64,000 nucleotides of DNA, taken from the NCBI GenBank assembly GCA_013396915.1, contig VWZL01000830.1, forward strand, positions 516,356 to 580,355, given 5' to 3'. The stretch's first letter is position 1. Every line of letters begins with the position of its first letter. This DNA is from Stercorarius parasiticus (taxonomy: Eukaryota; Chordata; Aves; Charadriiformes; Stercorariidae). The position numbers were made by a program, and so were the translations under genes. The notes under the pieces are model-generated. The model did no database searches, was not told where the DNA came from, and saw only the letters and a list, made by a program, of their open reading frames with translations. This document shows positions 14,676-25,800 of the stretch, one piece after another.

Positions 14676-15005
14676 TCATATATATATATGTTACATACAC
14701 ATACTTACTACATGTTTATGTACTTTCTCTTCTATACCACTGCTACACACATACTTACATAAGGGGAGGAAAAAAGGAACTATGTATGCTAAACACAAAT
14801 ACACACCCTCCGAAACAAAATTATATTATGGTTTTATTCACGGAGCAGCTAAGTAAGTGTGCATTATACATACACATATATATACACACACACACATATA
14901 GCTATGTATATATATACATATACTTATGTGTATCTATACACAGAGATACATATATATACACACACACAAACACAAAATACACACATACGTGTGTGTGCAT
15001 GCATA
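14676..15005. repeat. Compound TA/CA microsatellite region
   Basis: Alternating purine-pyrimidine tracts: ATAT runs at 14678-14690, then mixed (TA)n, (CA)n and (TG)n tracts most densely from about 14858 to 15000, ending in GTGTGTGTGCATGCATAG. The plus-strand ORF that spans it (Tyr/Ile/His/Thr-rich) is a product of the repeat and not a gene. Such tracts are length-polymorphic and can adopt Z-DNA or cruciform structure. Confidence 0.9.
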
Positions 15006-17003
15006 GACACAATTGATAAGAAAACACCCCTCTGAACTGTAATGCCATGACCATAATAATCTTGATGCATCTGATGAGTCAGACTGTTGATACATTACAT
15101 TTCAACTAAGCAAATTTCTTACAATCAACTGCCATAATTTATTTCTGCATGTTTTTAATGTGGCTTCTGTTGAGTTTATCTTTTTTTTTTAAAGTTTTGC
15201 CTAATGGATGGAGTCTGTAGTCTTTCCCATTCCCAAGAAAGATAGTTTGATGCTCTAATAGTAATTTTAAAGTTATTTTGTTTTAAAATTATTAAAAAAA
15301 ACCTCATTACATACAATACCTATGTCTAATCATCAAAAAAACTGAAGCAGGAGACATTCGCATGAATTTTACCCTTAATAAATTAGAAAAGATGACACAT
15401 TTTAAACAAATAACAGGAACAGTTACTGCATTCCTTCTGTAATTTATTGCCTTCAGAAAAGACTCAAATTACAAAATGTGTAGGGTGTAATGCTGTAGGC
15501 TGTTCAAACTGGGTTTGCAGTGTCTGTAACACTGGAACTAAATATTTACACGACTCCAAAAGATCTAATCTCTGGATTTCACCCCCCTCCCACCCCCTTT
15601 ATTTAATTTGTGTGCTATCTTTATCCACCACCCAGCACATTCCACACAGTTGCTAAAGTTCATGGAAGAGATAAGTGGGGAGGAAAAAAAAAAAAAAAAA
15701 TCAAGATGTTCAAAGAAAAGGAGGGAAGCTGTTTTTAAAAATAAGGAATAGATCATCCTCGTTAGAGCTGAAGTCTTACAGTAATTTTAGCTGGATACAT
15801 ATGGATTCTAGCAGTTGTGTTCCGAGACAGCGATAGCACCTGGGATCTCTAGAGACCCTGCCAAAGAGCAGTTGTAGCGAGGGGGTTACCAAATGACAAT
15901 CTTTCCAAACCTGTAACAACGATCTGATCTCCAAAGTTTTAGAAGGCTTCAAAAGAGGCTGGGAATTCAGTAAGAACTCCCATAACAGAGTACAATATTT
16001 TTCTGACTTGCTTTATATTCCTTACTTACAATTAATTTGCTGTTAGTGCTGAAATACCTATAAAACACTAAGAAAAAAAAAAACTTTTATAAAAGGTTTG
16101 CAGTCAATCATTTGTTAAACTAAGAATAACGAGCACAAGATTTTTGAGCCTGAACCCTAAATTCTGCTGGTTGACTGAAAAAAATGAGTTACGGAATAGA
16201 AGGTAGATTGCCTGTAAAACTGAACAGATTAAACTCTAACATTGCACCCAAAACCAGAGCCCAGAGTTAGGCTGCGAAGAGATCCTCGCACGGCATTCCC
16301 TGAATTCAGAAGGTTGGTGTGACAGCAGCCTCCACCTGCTCTGAGAAATACATCAGCGTGTCACATCGCCTCTGACCCTACATCTACTTTTCGCTGCTGA
16401 AAAGCAATTGCAGGCAGGCGAGAAGCAAACCACCTTAAGCTACGCTGCTGACAGACCAATGTGGATGTCAAAACAGCTTGGAGGAGGCAGATACCTGTGG
16501 ATAAGTCCATTTTGTTTGTATTAAACGACTCAAAAATAGAAAAGAAAGCAAATGAAAGGGTAACAGAGCCAGCTAAAGCATACAGACACACTCCACAGAT
16601 ATTTTCTTTTCTCCGGGGCAGTGGTGCCAATACCGAAAGTGTAACAGAAGTTAACAGCTGTTCCATATTTTCCCTTCAGCTGTGAAAAGTAGATGGATAC
16701 CCATATACTAAGATCAAGAGTCTCACCTTCATCCCTTTTTCCACGTATACTCTAAAAAAAAAAATATGAAAAGCTCTTCAAAAATGTCAGTTTCAACAAA
16801 TAATTCCAAGGTAATATTGAATAGTGTCATTTTTATTATTGTTTCTTTGAATTTCAAGGGAGCAACTGAATGTTAGGCTACATCAAAAAAATCTGTGTAA
16901 TGCTTTGTTACATCCTCATCTTTCGTAATGCGGTAACACTCAATTTTGTAGGAGTTATAAGGACTGTTCAACGAAAAGCAAGATACAAATTTGACTTTCA
17001 TAC
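15006..17003 (-). other. Intron 2 next to exon 2: nothing recognisable
   Basis: Unique AT-rich intronic sequence with a 17-base A run at 15684-15700 and other short A/T runs. The 101-residue minus-strand frame at 16361-16666 has no start context, splice sites or family resemblance, and is rejected as a gene. Confidence 0.6.
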
Positions 17004-17290
17004 CTGATCTCTCAGTCTCTCCTGGTGTCCCATTATTGCTGTGGCATGGTGGGGATATTTCTGTTTCAGATGCTCAAGAAAAGCCTCTCTCTTCCTGTCC
17101 ATTTCCGAGGTTTGCATTCCCAGTATTTCTTTGGAACTGCGAGGGCCACCTACTGTATGTCTTCGAGGGATGTTGCGGGTGGACTTTGAATTAGAAGAAG
17201 TGTGACTGTTCGGGGTCGAAAGCAGCTCTTTAGATCGGAGACATTCTGCATCGTCTAGTGATGTTACATGCAAACTGGTTTTTGCCTGGT
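17004..17290 (-). CDS. KIAA1217: KIAA1217 (SKT/sickle tail), second coding exon
   Basis: Seen: on the minus strand a run of T then CAG (rc of 17291-17293) forms a strong acceptor, 287 bp stay open, and a GTATGA donor follows (17003 leftward). With the first coding exon this gives residues 24-119, starting DQAKTSLHVTS and ending GHQERLRDQ on a codon boundary (phase 0). The first part is Ser/Thr-rich and low in structure. The second part, from IPRRHTVGGPRSSKEILGMQ onward, is nearly identical to the vertebrate SKT N-terminal block as I know it. A basic, helix-prone segment follows at about residues 82-104 (M at 82, then EMDRKREAFLEHLKQKYPHH). RRHT at residues 66-69 is a plausible site for a basophilic kinase (inference). 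SRCIN1 is the closest alternative, but the leading MEENESQK and HVTS..DAEC blocks favour KIAA1217. The next exon was not found to the left. Confidence 0.93.
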
Positions 17291-20200
17291 CTGAAAAAAA
17301 AAAAAAAGCCAAACATTATATTATAAGAACTTAATCCCAACATTCACATTAATAAGAAAATAATCGCTGTAAAATCTACATTCTTTTAAAAGTCTGGTAG
17401 TGTTCAATGGCGTGTTCTGCATCGTTAGGCATATACACGTTGTAAGAAGTGGCCCGGAAATAATCACTTATATAAGCTACACACAGCACTTATATACTTT
17501 TAACACTCAACCGCAGTATTGCCTCACAGAAAAGTGCACATCATTAAAGTAGATGTTCCTTTTATATCATCTTTACCACTATGTGACTTGAAAAGAAGAT
17601 CTGACAGGGCCCTTATTCCCTGACCTTTAAAATCTACAGGATGCTTTCCTCGAGAAGAAACAGGTTTCTTCAATAGGCTCCAGTACACTTAATGGCCCAG
17701 TAACCACTATCCTAAGGATACTAACTGATAAAATTCCTTTGACAAAGCAGATTTGAAATCCTTAATGTTTTTTCAGTGTGTTTTCCACATGCTCTGAAAC
17801 ACCTATGAAATAAGAAGAGGGTTTTGGAGGCTTTTCTTCCTGATTTCTGACTGTAGTCTGGTTTTAAATTTCACAGATCTCCCTTGGATTTTATATGTCT
17901 CAGGACAGCGGGCTGGAAAATACTACATCACTTTTTCAATAAAGCATCTCTTAAGAAACAGAATAAAGGCAAGTTTTGTGAGATATATAAAAAAAATAGA
18001 TATCTCAGATAAATTTTACAACTTAAAATCTACTTTAGGACCAAAGAGCATGATGACGTTTGTAAAGAGATAGGCAGACACTGCGGGTACGTAAGTGCTG
18101 GCTTATCTTCAGGTAACTGTGTAACACGAACCCTCTGGTGCATGAAAAAGCATAGTCTGGAGCCTTGTTACCTAATAGCTTTGAAAAATCCCTCACTCCT
18201 TTGTCAGCAAAGAAAAAAAAACCAACCAACCACAAAAAAAAATCCCAAACCCAGAAGCACTGAAAAGGCCTCTCCAAATCTGCTGTGGCCTTCTCCATCT
18301 TTTTGGGGCAGCCTCAGCCGTCCCTGTGAGTGTTAACCCTTTACAGCACCTCACCAGGAGCAGGAAGCTCCTTCTGTACGTGTTTTTAATACACCTCTAT
18401 TTCTCTCTGTGTGACACTTTTTGCCTCGGAGCCCTTTATCCCCCCAGCAGCCGCCTCCCCCGCCCTGCCATTTATACAGCCTTGCTGTTTGGAAACAGGC
18501 ACCTACTCGCTTCTTTTTATGGTTCAGTCAGTCAGTCTGACACCCTGCCTACTGCTTGCCTCAGGAGTTTATGCTAGGGATTTTTCAGCTTTCTGGTGTG
18601 CCTTGTCAACTGCCTGCCAAGTCCCACAGAACATCAAGCCCCGGTAATAAGGTCAATTCTCCACCGGCAGAGCCATTGCTGGTGTGACGTGCCACAAATT
18701 TACAAATACCAAATCCCTGGGGTTTCACAACAAGACTGGGCCCTCGAAGGTCCTCAAAGACTTTGCATGTTTCTGTAAGCTCCTTATAATGCTCATGGAC
18801 TCCAAAATATCAGTAACATCCTCTCATGGAAACCTATCCCAAAAGCAGAACCGGACACAGGAGCTCAGATTGCACCACCCTGTAACGAGCACAAATCCAG
18901 GCCCGACTTTGGAAACAGGTTTGGTTCAAGGGGAAGTTTTGCTCTCATGCAGATTCAAATTGCCATCTCCAATTTCCGCAGCATCTTCCAAGACGTTCTT
19001 AGAAGCACAGACCTGGTTAAACCTTCAGAGCAGCAGCCTCATGTGTACCTACACACACTCTCTCTCACACTCAACTTTTCCAAGCACAACTCAATTACAA
19101 AAACATCTAGCCTCACTGATTACTGGAAATTCAGAGCACCGACCACCAGGTACACTCAGTTTTTATGAGAAAAGTGGCAAAAAGGAGAGTTTTGCTTACA
19201 AGAAGTAAGCGTGGCCACTCCAGCCAAAATGGTTTCTGACAGCTGCACAGTCAATTCAATGGATTTTACACTGGAGGAAAAAGAGGTGGGATGGGGCTGG
19301 CTGGAATTTACCATCCTTAATTTGTTGCACTAAGGGCCTGGCGGTTATATCCCTGAGGCTGTTGGAACAAAGGCGGCAGACATAAATAAAGGATTTCCTC
19401 AAAGCTCGAGGGAGTCAGCGTGAGCGTGGGTGACTGAGTGCGGCAATTTGGTATAAACCCTTAAAGTATGGCCACAGCAGCAGTTTCAATCACTGAATTG
19501 GTGGCAGGCACTTCCTCAAAAAGGCAGGTAAACCCACACCGACAAACGCAACGGAGAGCTCATGAATGTGTATTTCGGGTCCTAAATCTCTCTTGTGCAA
19601 AGCCTTTCCTTATTCTGCACTTCAGTCATTTCAATAGTTTAAGAAAAAGCTAATTATCTGCAACATAAAGAGATGTATCAAGTAAAGTGTTTTACCACTA
19701 TTTGTTACTGGGTGAAACCTTGAGAAGGAATCAAAAATAACATATTTTTCTTATACTATATTAGAAAGATCAACAAATTCTCTTATTTTTCTTTCATATA
19801 TTTGGAAAATACTGTATAAATACCAGTGAAAAGAAAGGAATGTAAACTATGCAAACTAATTGCTAGTCTTGCCAGCAAGCTGACCTGGGCATTCAGCACG
19901 CTCCCGTCGCATTACAGCCCGCAGCAGCACGTGACTTTCTTTGCAAACCAAACTCCCTGTCACGTTTGAATATGGGTCTTTCCCCAAGTAATTGCTGAAA
20001 AAAATCTTCCTTGGCCACTTCCTAGATAGGGGCAAGTGATTCTGATGGCAAGACTGAAAACTGGGATGGTGAAACCCCCGCTGTGTACCTCAGGGCACAT
20101 CAGCTCCACAGCTGCTGTGTGGGCCACAGGGCTACAGGGAGGAGAACCCGAGGGAGGTTTTCTGGATCCTGGAGTTGCTCAATAACAGTATGGGCAAACT

Positions 20201-22340
20201 TTCCATATCTTCCAAGTGAAGATAATAGGCCTAGAAAATCAATGCCCACAGATAACTGTGAAATGTGTGAAGGATCATGTGACGGTTCCCAGAAGAGAGC
20301 TAAGAGTAGCGAAAGGATAAATTATGCAAGTACCCTCCTTGGAAAAGGAGTAAAGAGAAGCCAATAGAAAACACAGAGGTGTGAGATAAGCTTGTCTCCC
20401 TCTCTCTCTCTCTCCCTCCCTCCGTCATATTCAGAAACTAGAAGCTGAAGGTCTTTCTGTTCAATAAGGTAGCAATTCTAGAGGGCAACAAAAAGCAAGA
20501 CTTGCTGACTGACAGGGGAGGGCTTTGGTTATCCAAAGGCTTGGGTAACCCTTACACTTGAGTTGCTTCTCTGATCTGAAAACAAATTTTCAAGATTTCT
20601 TAACATCACCCATTACTAAGGTGGATATAACTACAGGAAAGGTCCAGGTCTGCAGCCTAGAAGAAGTATGCCTAGGACTATCAGGAAGATTATGATGAAG
20701 GATCAATTGCTGTGAGTTGGAAATTCAAATAAAAATAAAAAGTCCCTTCAACACATCCTGGTATGCAATTCTTCTAAGTCACACCCTCCACGAGGTCTAC
20801 AAAGGTCAGGAAAGTCACTTTGCTTCATTACTTTAAATGTTGTGAAGACTTCAATATTCCTGTTTTGCAATCCAGGTGACAAGAGAGAAGAACATTTTCA
20901 GAATAATTTCAGAAAGCAACAAGTATGGACCTGACCCATACTGATACTATGAAACTGAGCCTTGAAGCAAACCACATTCAACATTTAAAGTTTAAAAAAG
21001 AATACAGTTTTAACGGCGTGAGTCAATCCTACCTCCATTATATTTATGCTAGCAGTAAATTTGAGATTTTCTTGAATCTTTCTAACTTATTCCAGTGTCT
21101 TTACAATTAGCTCAGTTTCCAAGGAACTTTCAAATGTAACTTTTGGATATGGGCCAAAACTACTAAATTTGGTAATGAACTTCCAGCATTCAAAATTTTG
21201 GGGAATCAGAGGATCAGTCTGGTCAGACCTCTGTTTTTCTGGCTCCACATACATCTCCATCAGCTTCATACAACTCATACAGAAGAAATATGTTAATGAA
21301 GGATTTTTTTTTCCCTGTTCAGACACATCCTTTAAGTGAAGATTTCCATCCCACTAAACATAAACATATACAGAGATGCACGTGACTTGCACTGCCCTGT
21401 ATTTTAACTAAAAAAAAAAAAATTATTCAAAAGAGCATCAAGCAATTAATGAACCCCCAAGAAAAGAAGAGTATTTTTTCCTCCTAAATTCCCTATGTAC
21501 TATTTTCTGGTATTACACACTTGTAAACTTGTGTGATTTTTTAAAAACCATATGTACTCAACCATGCACTATTTCTTTCACAGAAGCAGAGTAACACAAC
21601 TTTCCTGAAGTGTTTATGAGGAATACAAGACACATGAACTGGGAATGTTCACAGGTGCTCCATAAATACTATAATAGACGCAGATTAGATTAGGTATTTG
21701 TCATGCTACCTGAATGTTGTGCTCCACGTGGAATATCCCACGTAGAATTCACCAGGAAATAGTTTTCATTCGCTTTTAGACAAAATATATAGTGCAACGG
21801 TAATTGTACAAATACATCACAGCTGACCCGCCGTGAAAACCATGCTTATAATTTCCTGGCTTCGCTCCAAAACAAACCCAACGGGTTTCACACAAAGTAA
21901 ACTAACCCTGTGACAATCTGCTCTGAAGCCCCCTCTTTTAACAGCCGTCCAGAGAAAAAGGTGAACTCAAACCTACTTTTCTGAAAGAAGAGCTGCTTCT
22001 CTGCCATAGGTGAAGCAGGCAGAGCATTTAAAGGGAAGGTGACATTATTTCTCCCCCCCCGCTCCCTCCCCGAGGGAGCTGCACCCTCCGCTCCAGGCAG
22101 CGTCCCGCGAACTGTGACAGCAACACAGCATGCTCCGTGCTTTACAGGGTAGGCAGAAACCTCCCTCAAGAGGAAGTTAAACTCACAAAGTCGGAGTATT
22201 AGGGAAATCTGCAGAGCCGTTAGCACAAGAAAGACATGCTTTCCACCCCCCCTCCCATGCATTCTGCCTCCAGTTATAAAAAGCAGCAGCGAGGGACATG
22301 TTTAAATGTAACTCCCTCTTTGCCTGATTCTCTTACTTAC
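17291..22340 (-). other. KIAA1217: KIAA1217 intron 1
   Basis: Intron between the two coding exons, bounded on the minus strand by GTAAGTAAG at 22340 and a T-rich tract plus CAG ending at 17291. It is a phase 1 intron. The contents are ordinary intronic DNA: a short CT tract near 20395-20423, a GC-rich patch with a C run at 22050-22120 close to the promoter, and small chance reading frames on both strands. I see no internal exon that keeps the phase, no recognisable transposon and no RNA gene. The ORF at 18684-19208 (+) has no family I know and no splice context. Confidence 0.85.
20395..20423. repeat. CT-rich microsatellite
   Basis: A short pyrimidine tract of CTCTCT and CTCCCTCC units inside intron 1. 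On the transcribed minus strand it reads as GA repeats. Confidence 0.8.
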
Positions 22341-22410
22341 CCTTCATCTCTCTGCTGTCTGCTGAGCAAGCCAGGCACAGCTCAAGTTTCTGGCTTTCAT
22401 TTTCCTCCAT
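22341..22410 (-). CDS. KIAA1217: KIAA1217 (SKT/sickle tail), first coding exon
   Basis: Seen: read on the minus strand, the exon opens at ATG 22410-22408 and encodes 23 residues plus one base, beginning MEENESQK and ending SADSREMK. It ends at a GTAAGTAAG donor (22340 leftward). The ATG has A at -3 and G at +4, and an in-frame TGA lies at 22473-22471, twenty codons upstream, so this is the natural start. The start MEENESQK, then CL and SAD, agree with my recollection of the vertebrate SKT N-terminus; the middle differs at several positions. The exon ends in phase 1, and its last G joins AC of the exon at 17290 to make Asp24. Known of the family: SKT is a large cytoplasmic, cytoskeleton-associated protein related to SRCIN1, with a C-terminal AIP3/Bud6-like region, and mouse Skt is linked to notochord and intervertebral disc development. 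Only the N-terminus lies in this window. Confidence 0.88.
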
Positions 22411-22470
22411 TGTCCCTGCCCACCGCACGGGCTCCCCCTCTGCAACTTGGAAGCCACAGCGCCCGGACTG

Positions 22471-22473
22471 TCA
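22471..22473 (-). other. In-frame upstream stop that fixes the KIAA1217 start
   Basis: TGA on the minus strand, exactly 20 codons before the ATG at 22410 and in the same frame. It shows that the reading frame cannot extend further upstream in an unspliced 5' UTR, so the ATG at 22410 is the first in-frame start. Confidence 0.8.
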
Positions 22474-22537
22474 GCGCCCGTCTCGGGGAGGAGAAAGGCA
22501 GCAAAGCCCCCCCCTTCCTTTCCCTTCCCCAGCGCCC

Positions 22538-22538
22538 N
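22538..22538. other. Single N inside the KIAA1217 CpG island
   Basis: One undetermined base in the most GC-rich part of the promoter. It may be an ambiguous call or a placeholder for a collapsed gap. Nothing in the coding exon depends on it. Confidence 0.95.
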
Positions 22539-22720
22539 GCGGTGCCGGGAGCGGGTCCCCCCGCGCTGGCGGGCGGCGGCGGCGGCCGGACGAGCCCCCC
22601 GAGCCCGGGGCCCCAACAGGTGATGGGCTTCTCTGCAGGAGAGCCCCTGGCCGGCTGGCTTCCCGCGGCAGCCGGCGAGCATTATGAAAGGGAACATTTC
22701 AAACATGATTACAGGCCCCA

Positions 22721-24031
22721 GTCCCTGCTGGAATCCGAATCCGTAGCCTTTTAAATCTCTGTCATGGGACAAAAGCCCTTCCACGGAATATTTTTTTAAG
22801 CTCGTAACCACCAAGCCCACAAACATTCCTGATAAATGCTCCTCTGTCTTTTTTAGCGTCTAGTTTAAAAGTAATTCATTATATAAGCGCTTTGAGGTTT
22901 TGTTTTCTGTTGAATTCCTTCAAGCTGCTTGGAGAATGAATTAGGGAAAAATCAAGATACAGGAATTCAACTTTAGTGAAGCCAATAAAAATGAATGGTA
23001 GCAATATGTAAGCAGGGACTTTGGTTAAGAGGGATTTTGAAGCCTCAGTAGCAAAGCATACAGAAACATATAACTAATTCTCTTTTGGCAGATCAGAGGC
23101 AGGAAGCCTGCATGAGAATCAATGGGTCCACCGGGCTGCGAGGCAAAAAATAATGTGGCTGAGAAGGATGAGATCAAATCCTACAGATTCCAGCAGATGC
23201 CATATCTGTTGATTTAGTGGAGAATATCAGACCAAATTAGTCTTATCAAAATCATAGCGTAGAGGCTGAGATGGTGGAATAAGCTGAGTGTTGAGTTACA
23301 GCAACAAGACCAGAAAGTTTATCCACGGACAACTTCTGAATTAGGTGAAGAACAAAGCATAACTGAGATATTAATGAAAATATGCAATTTCTCATGTAAA
23401 TCAACCTCATACTGCAACACCAATATAACAGTTAGTACCTTGGATGTCTTTTTAAACAGACTAGCATAATCTGGTCTTCCAAGCTTTCTGCAACTCTGAC
23501 TTCAATATAATATCAGCTAAATTGCTTGCAATGACCTCTCAACCACCCAGACCAGACAGGCTAGGAAAATTCCCCTACGCTTCCTTCTACATCTCTATCT
23601 GGCAGAAATGTCATCCTGTCTGCTTAGATTATTGAATGCAGAAACGTTTTGTGTATATATAAATTCAATACAGAAGCTCAAGGAGAATCACTCTCCTCGT
23701 GCTCCAATCCTCCCCCTTCCAGACAGAAAAAACATTTGAGAACATTACAATTAACAATTGATAAATGAACAAAACTATTGCTCATTAGATCAGACATACA
23801 TATTCTCTAGCACTTAAGAAATATTTATTTTCCTTTTTAGCAATTAATTCTATATGGGTTTGGAACCTGGCAAAGGTCCCAGAAATGTGGCACAGAAAAC
23901 ATAGAAAAGATGAAAATACAATCTAGACATTAGCACTGCTATTTAAGGTCTGCAGTATAGTGTTCCCAATAGAATACTCCTATAGTTGTCCTGCAATATA
24001 AAGAAAACAGTGTGATACACACTGTGTTTAG
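22721..24031. other. Upstream flank: no gene seen
   Basis: AT-rich sequence upstream of the KIAA1217 promoter. I see no LINE, LTR, RNA gene or reading frame worth reporting. It could be proximal regulatory sequence, or intron if a longer transcript starts further right. Confidence 0.5.
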
Positions 24032-24262
24032 AGAAGTGTTTTTACTGGCCCTGGGTTACTCCTGCTCATTCTGATTGCGGACTATTTTAGAAGTGGTGGC
24101 CAGCCATCCCACTTATCTGATGTTGCCTTTTGCGATATGGAGGAATGTGCCTTTAACACTGAGGTTTTCCAGAGTCTGGACAAGTGTGATGAGCCTCTTG
24201 CAACTTACATTCACAGCCAGCTGGAAGAAGAAGACAGCTCTTACAGGAATAGTGATCACTGA
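24032..24262 (+). other. Unexplained open frame, possible exon or gene relic
   Basis: Seen: frame starting at 24032 is open for 76 codons between TAG (24029-24031) and TGA (24260-24262). The conceptual product begins with a hydrophobic run (GPGLLLLILIADYF), then has a Cys- and acid-containing tail (about CDMEECAFNTEVF, then an EEED cluster) ending at the stop. TTTAG just before the frame could serve as a weak splice acceptor. A membrane segment followed by an acidic tail is protein-like, but I recognise no family. No matching upstream exon is evident, and an open frame of this size is common by chance. Confidence 0.2.
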
Positions 24263-24652
24263 ACACCACCAGCTTCAAGAAATATAAAATAACTCTGAAC
24301 CCGCTGATGAGAAAAGAAAGCCAGTACAGTTGCCTGGAGTAGCAACATGAAAGCTGTAACAAGACATGACCTGTACACAGGGCTCAGAAACTGAGAGTTA
24401 GGAAACTCAGGGCATTTAAAAAGACCTTAACCTGAAATAATGCAATGGAAAGCACAAAACATACTTGCCTACAAATGCGTAAAAGGAAAATGCTTTTGCA
24501 GCCTTGTACATAAGCAGGGTTAGCTCTGGAGATTAGCGCAGTTGGTACCAAGAGCCTTAATACGGTCAAAATCAATGCACTCTAGCCTCTTAGGAGGCTT
24601 TACCTCCATCCACAGTGGGGAAAAAAGATAGAAAAATTAGTTTGAGTCTAAA

Positions 24653-24681
24653 AGATATATATATATGCACACACATATATA
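24653..24681. repeat. Short TA/CA microsatellite
   Basis: TATATATATATA followed by GCACACACATATATAAA; alternating purine-pyrimidine simple repeat. Confidence 0.8.
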
Positions 24682-24689
24682 AATTTCAT

Positions 24690-25339
24690 TAAAATTAAAA
24701 TATCTACTTTTAGCCAGCACCATTAGTTTCCACAGCCAAGAGCACAAGACAGAGAGTTGGTCTCTTGACTCCTCCACTGAGGTGTCCCAGTGAGCAGCCA
24801 GGTGCCTCTTAGGACGGTGCCAACCTGGTCTGAAACTGTTGCTTTCATGGCCACAGCAAGATGCTCCCACTGCTGAGAATGACAGTAAATGGTATTGCTG
24901 ATGCTGCTATGGGGCCTGAGCAACGTGGACCCCCAAAATGCAGAGATGATCTAAGGGAGATTGCTTATTTGGTTGTGGACATGTGGCTTGAAAACTGGGT
25001 GTCACCTTAGGAGAACTTCTGAGCCTGCAAAGCTAGTCTCTCCAAGGGGATTGAAGAGCATTGACAAAAGGTGAGACTAAACCTGGCATGCTTCAGTATC
25101 ATCAAAATCAAACAAAACAGAAGAGCCTGCCCAGCCTCAGAGGAAACATAATCGCCTCTGCTGCTGCTCAGGACAGGGAACAGTTGGGACAGCAAGGTCT
25201 CAAAGCCTGTCCTCACTCTAAGGGAAAAGTCCTTGGTCCCAAACTGGATTTAATTAATATATCTAACAATACCATTCCTTCTGATGTTACCTAAGTCTAT
25301 TTAAAAGAATTAGTGAAACTCCTTTAGCAGCTGAGAAAC
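24690..25339. other. Unique sequence, no gene seen
   Basis: Moderate-GC unique sequence with overlapping small frames on both strands and no recognisable domain, transposon or RNA. Confidence 0.5.
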
Positions 25340-25800
25340 TGGAGACAGCTAGAATCATTATACTGTTAGGCTCAAATAAAGAGCTTCCCAGCACCGTCAC
25401 TGGGATGAATCACTAACAACAAGTTAAATAAACTTGATTAACCAGTTCACAGCACGCAATCAGCATTTGTTTATCTGCAGGATCAACAATAACAGTGGTT
25501 CCTTTTAATTACTGTGCTCAGATCTGGACCCATCAATATCAAAACAATGCACGGAGAATAATTGCTAGCAGGTTATGCTGTTTTAATTGTGTTTAAAATT
25601 AATGTCCCAGAGCAACTTAAACACTTCTGGGTTTAGCATGTACATAAAAGGAACAATTAACAAATACTGGCTGTGCTCAATTAGTCAAACTTATAATATA
25701 CAACAATGACTCCATGGCTCTAGCAATTATTCACAACTAAAAAAACTGGGAAGTTAATTATTAATAGTTAAATCAGAAGCAGCATCCCATAATTAAAGAC
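25340..25800. promoter_or_regulatory. Candidate conserved non-coding element (enhancer-like)
   Basis: A 460-bp block dense in homeodomain-type words (TAATTACTG, AATTAATG, TTAATTATTAATAG, CTCAATTAGTC) mixed with Sox/Fox-like words (AACAAT, TGTTTA) and with GC-poor but non-repetitive sequence. It has no reading frame and no repeat signature. The texture resembles vertebrate developmental enhancers, and KIAA1217 is a developmentally regulated gene whose promoter lies about 3 kb away. Function is inference. Confidence 0.35.

Larger units (their letters stand above)
22411..22720 (-). promoter_or_regulatory. KIAA1217: CpG-island promoter and 5' UTR of KIAA1217
   Basis: Seen: this stretch directly upstream of the start codon is far richer in G+C and CpG than anything nearby. 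It includes a (CGG) run at 22571-22587, read as CCG in the transcript, and a pyrimidine/C-rich tract at 22505-22530. It contains a single N at 22538, so the local sequence may be incomplete. On the minus strand a TTTAAAAGG motif (rc of about 22747-22756) could act as a weak TATA-like element, with initiation near 22715. That placement is inference. CpG-island promoters usually start at several dispersed sites, so no single start can be fixed from sequence. Confidence 0.75.

Noticed and set aside
14669..15016. 115-codon plus-strand frame rich in Tyr, Ile, His and Thr
   Set aside because: Created by the TA/CA microsatellite.
22344..22826. 160-codon minus-strand frame through the CpG island, and a plus-strand frame over the same region
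   Set aside because: Both are GC-driven shadows. The real coding frame here is another minus-strand frame, starting at the ATG at 22410, with splice sites and a family match.
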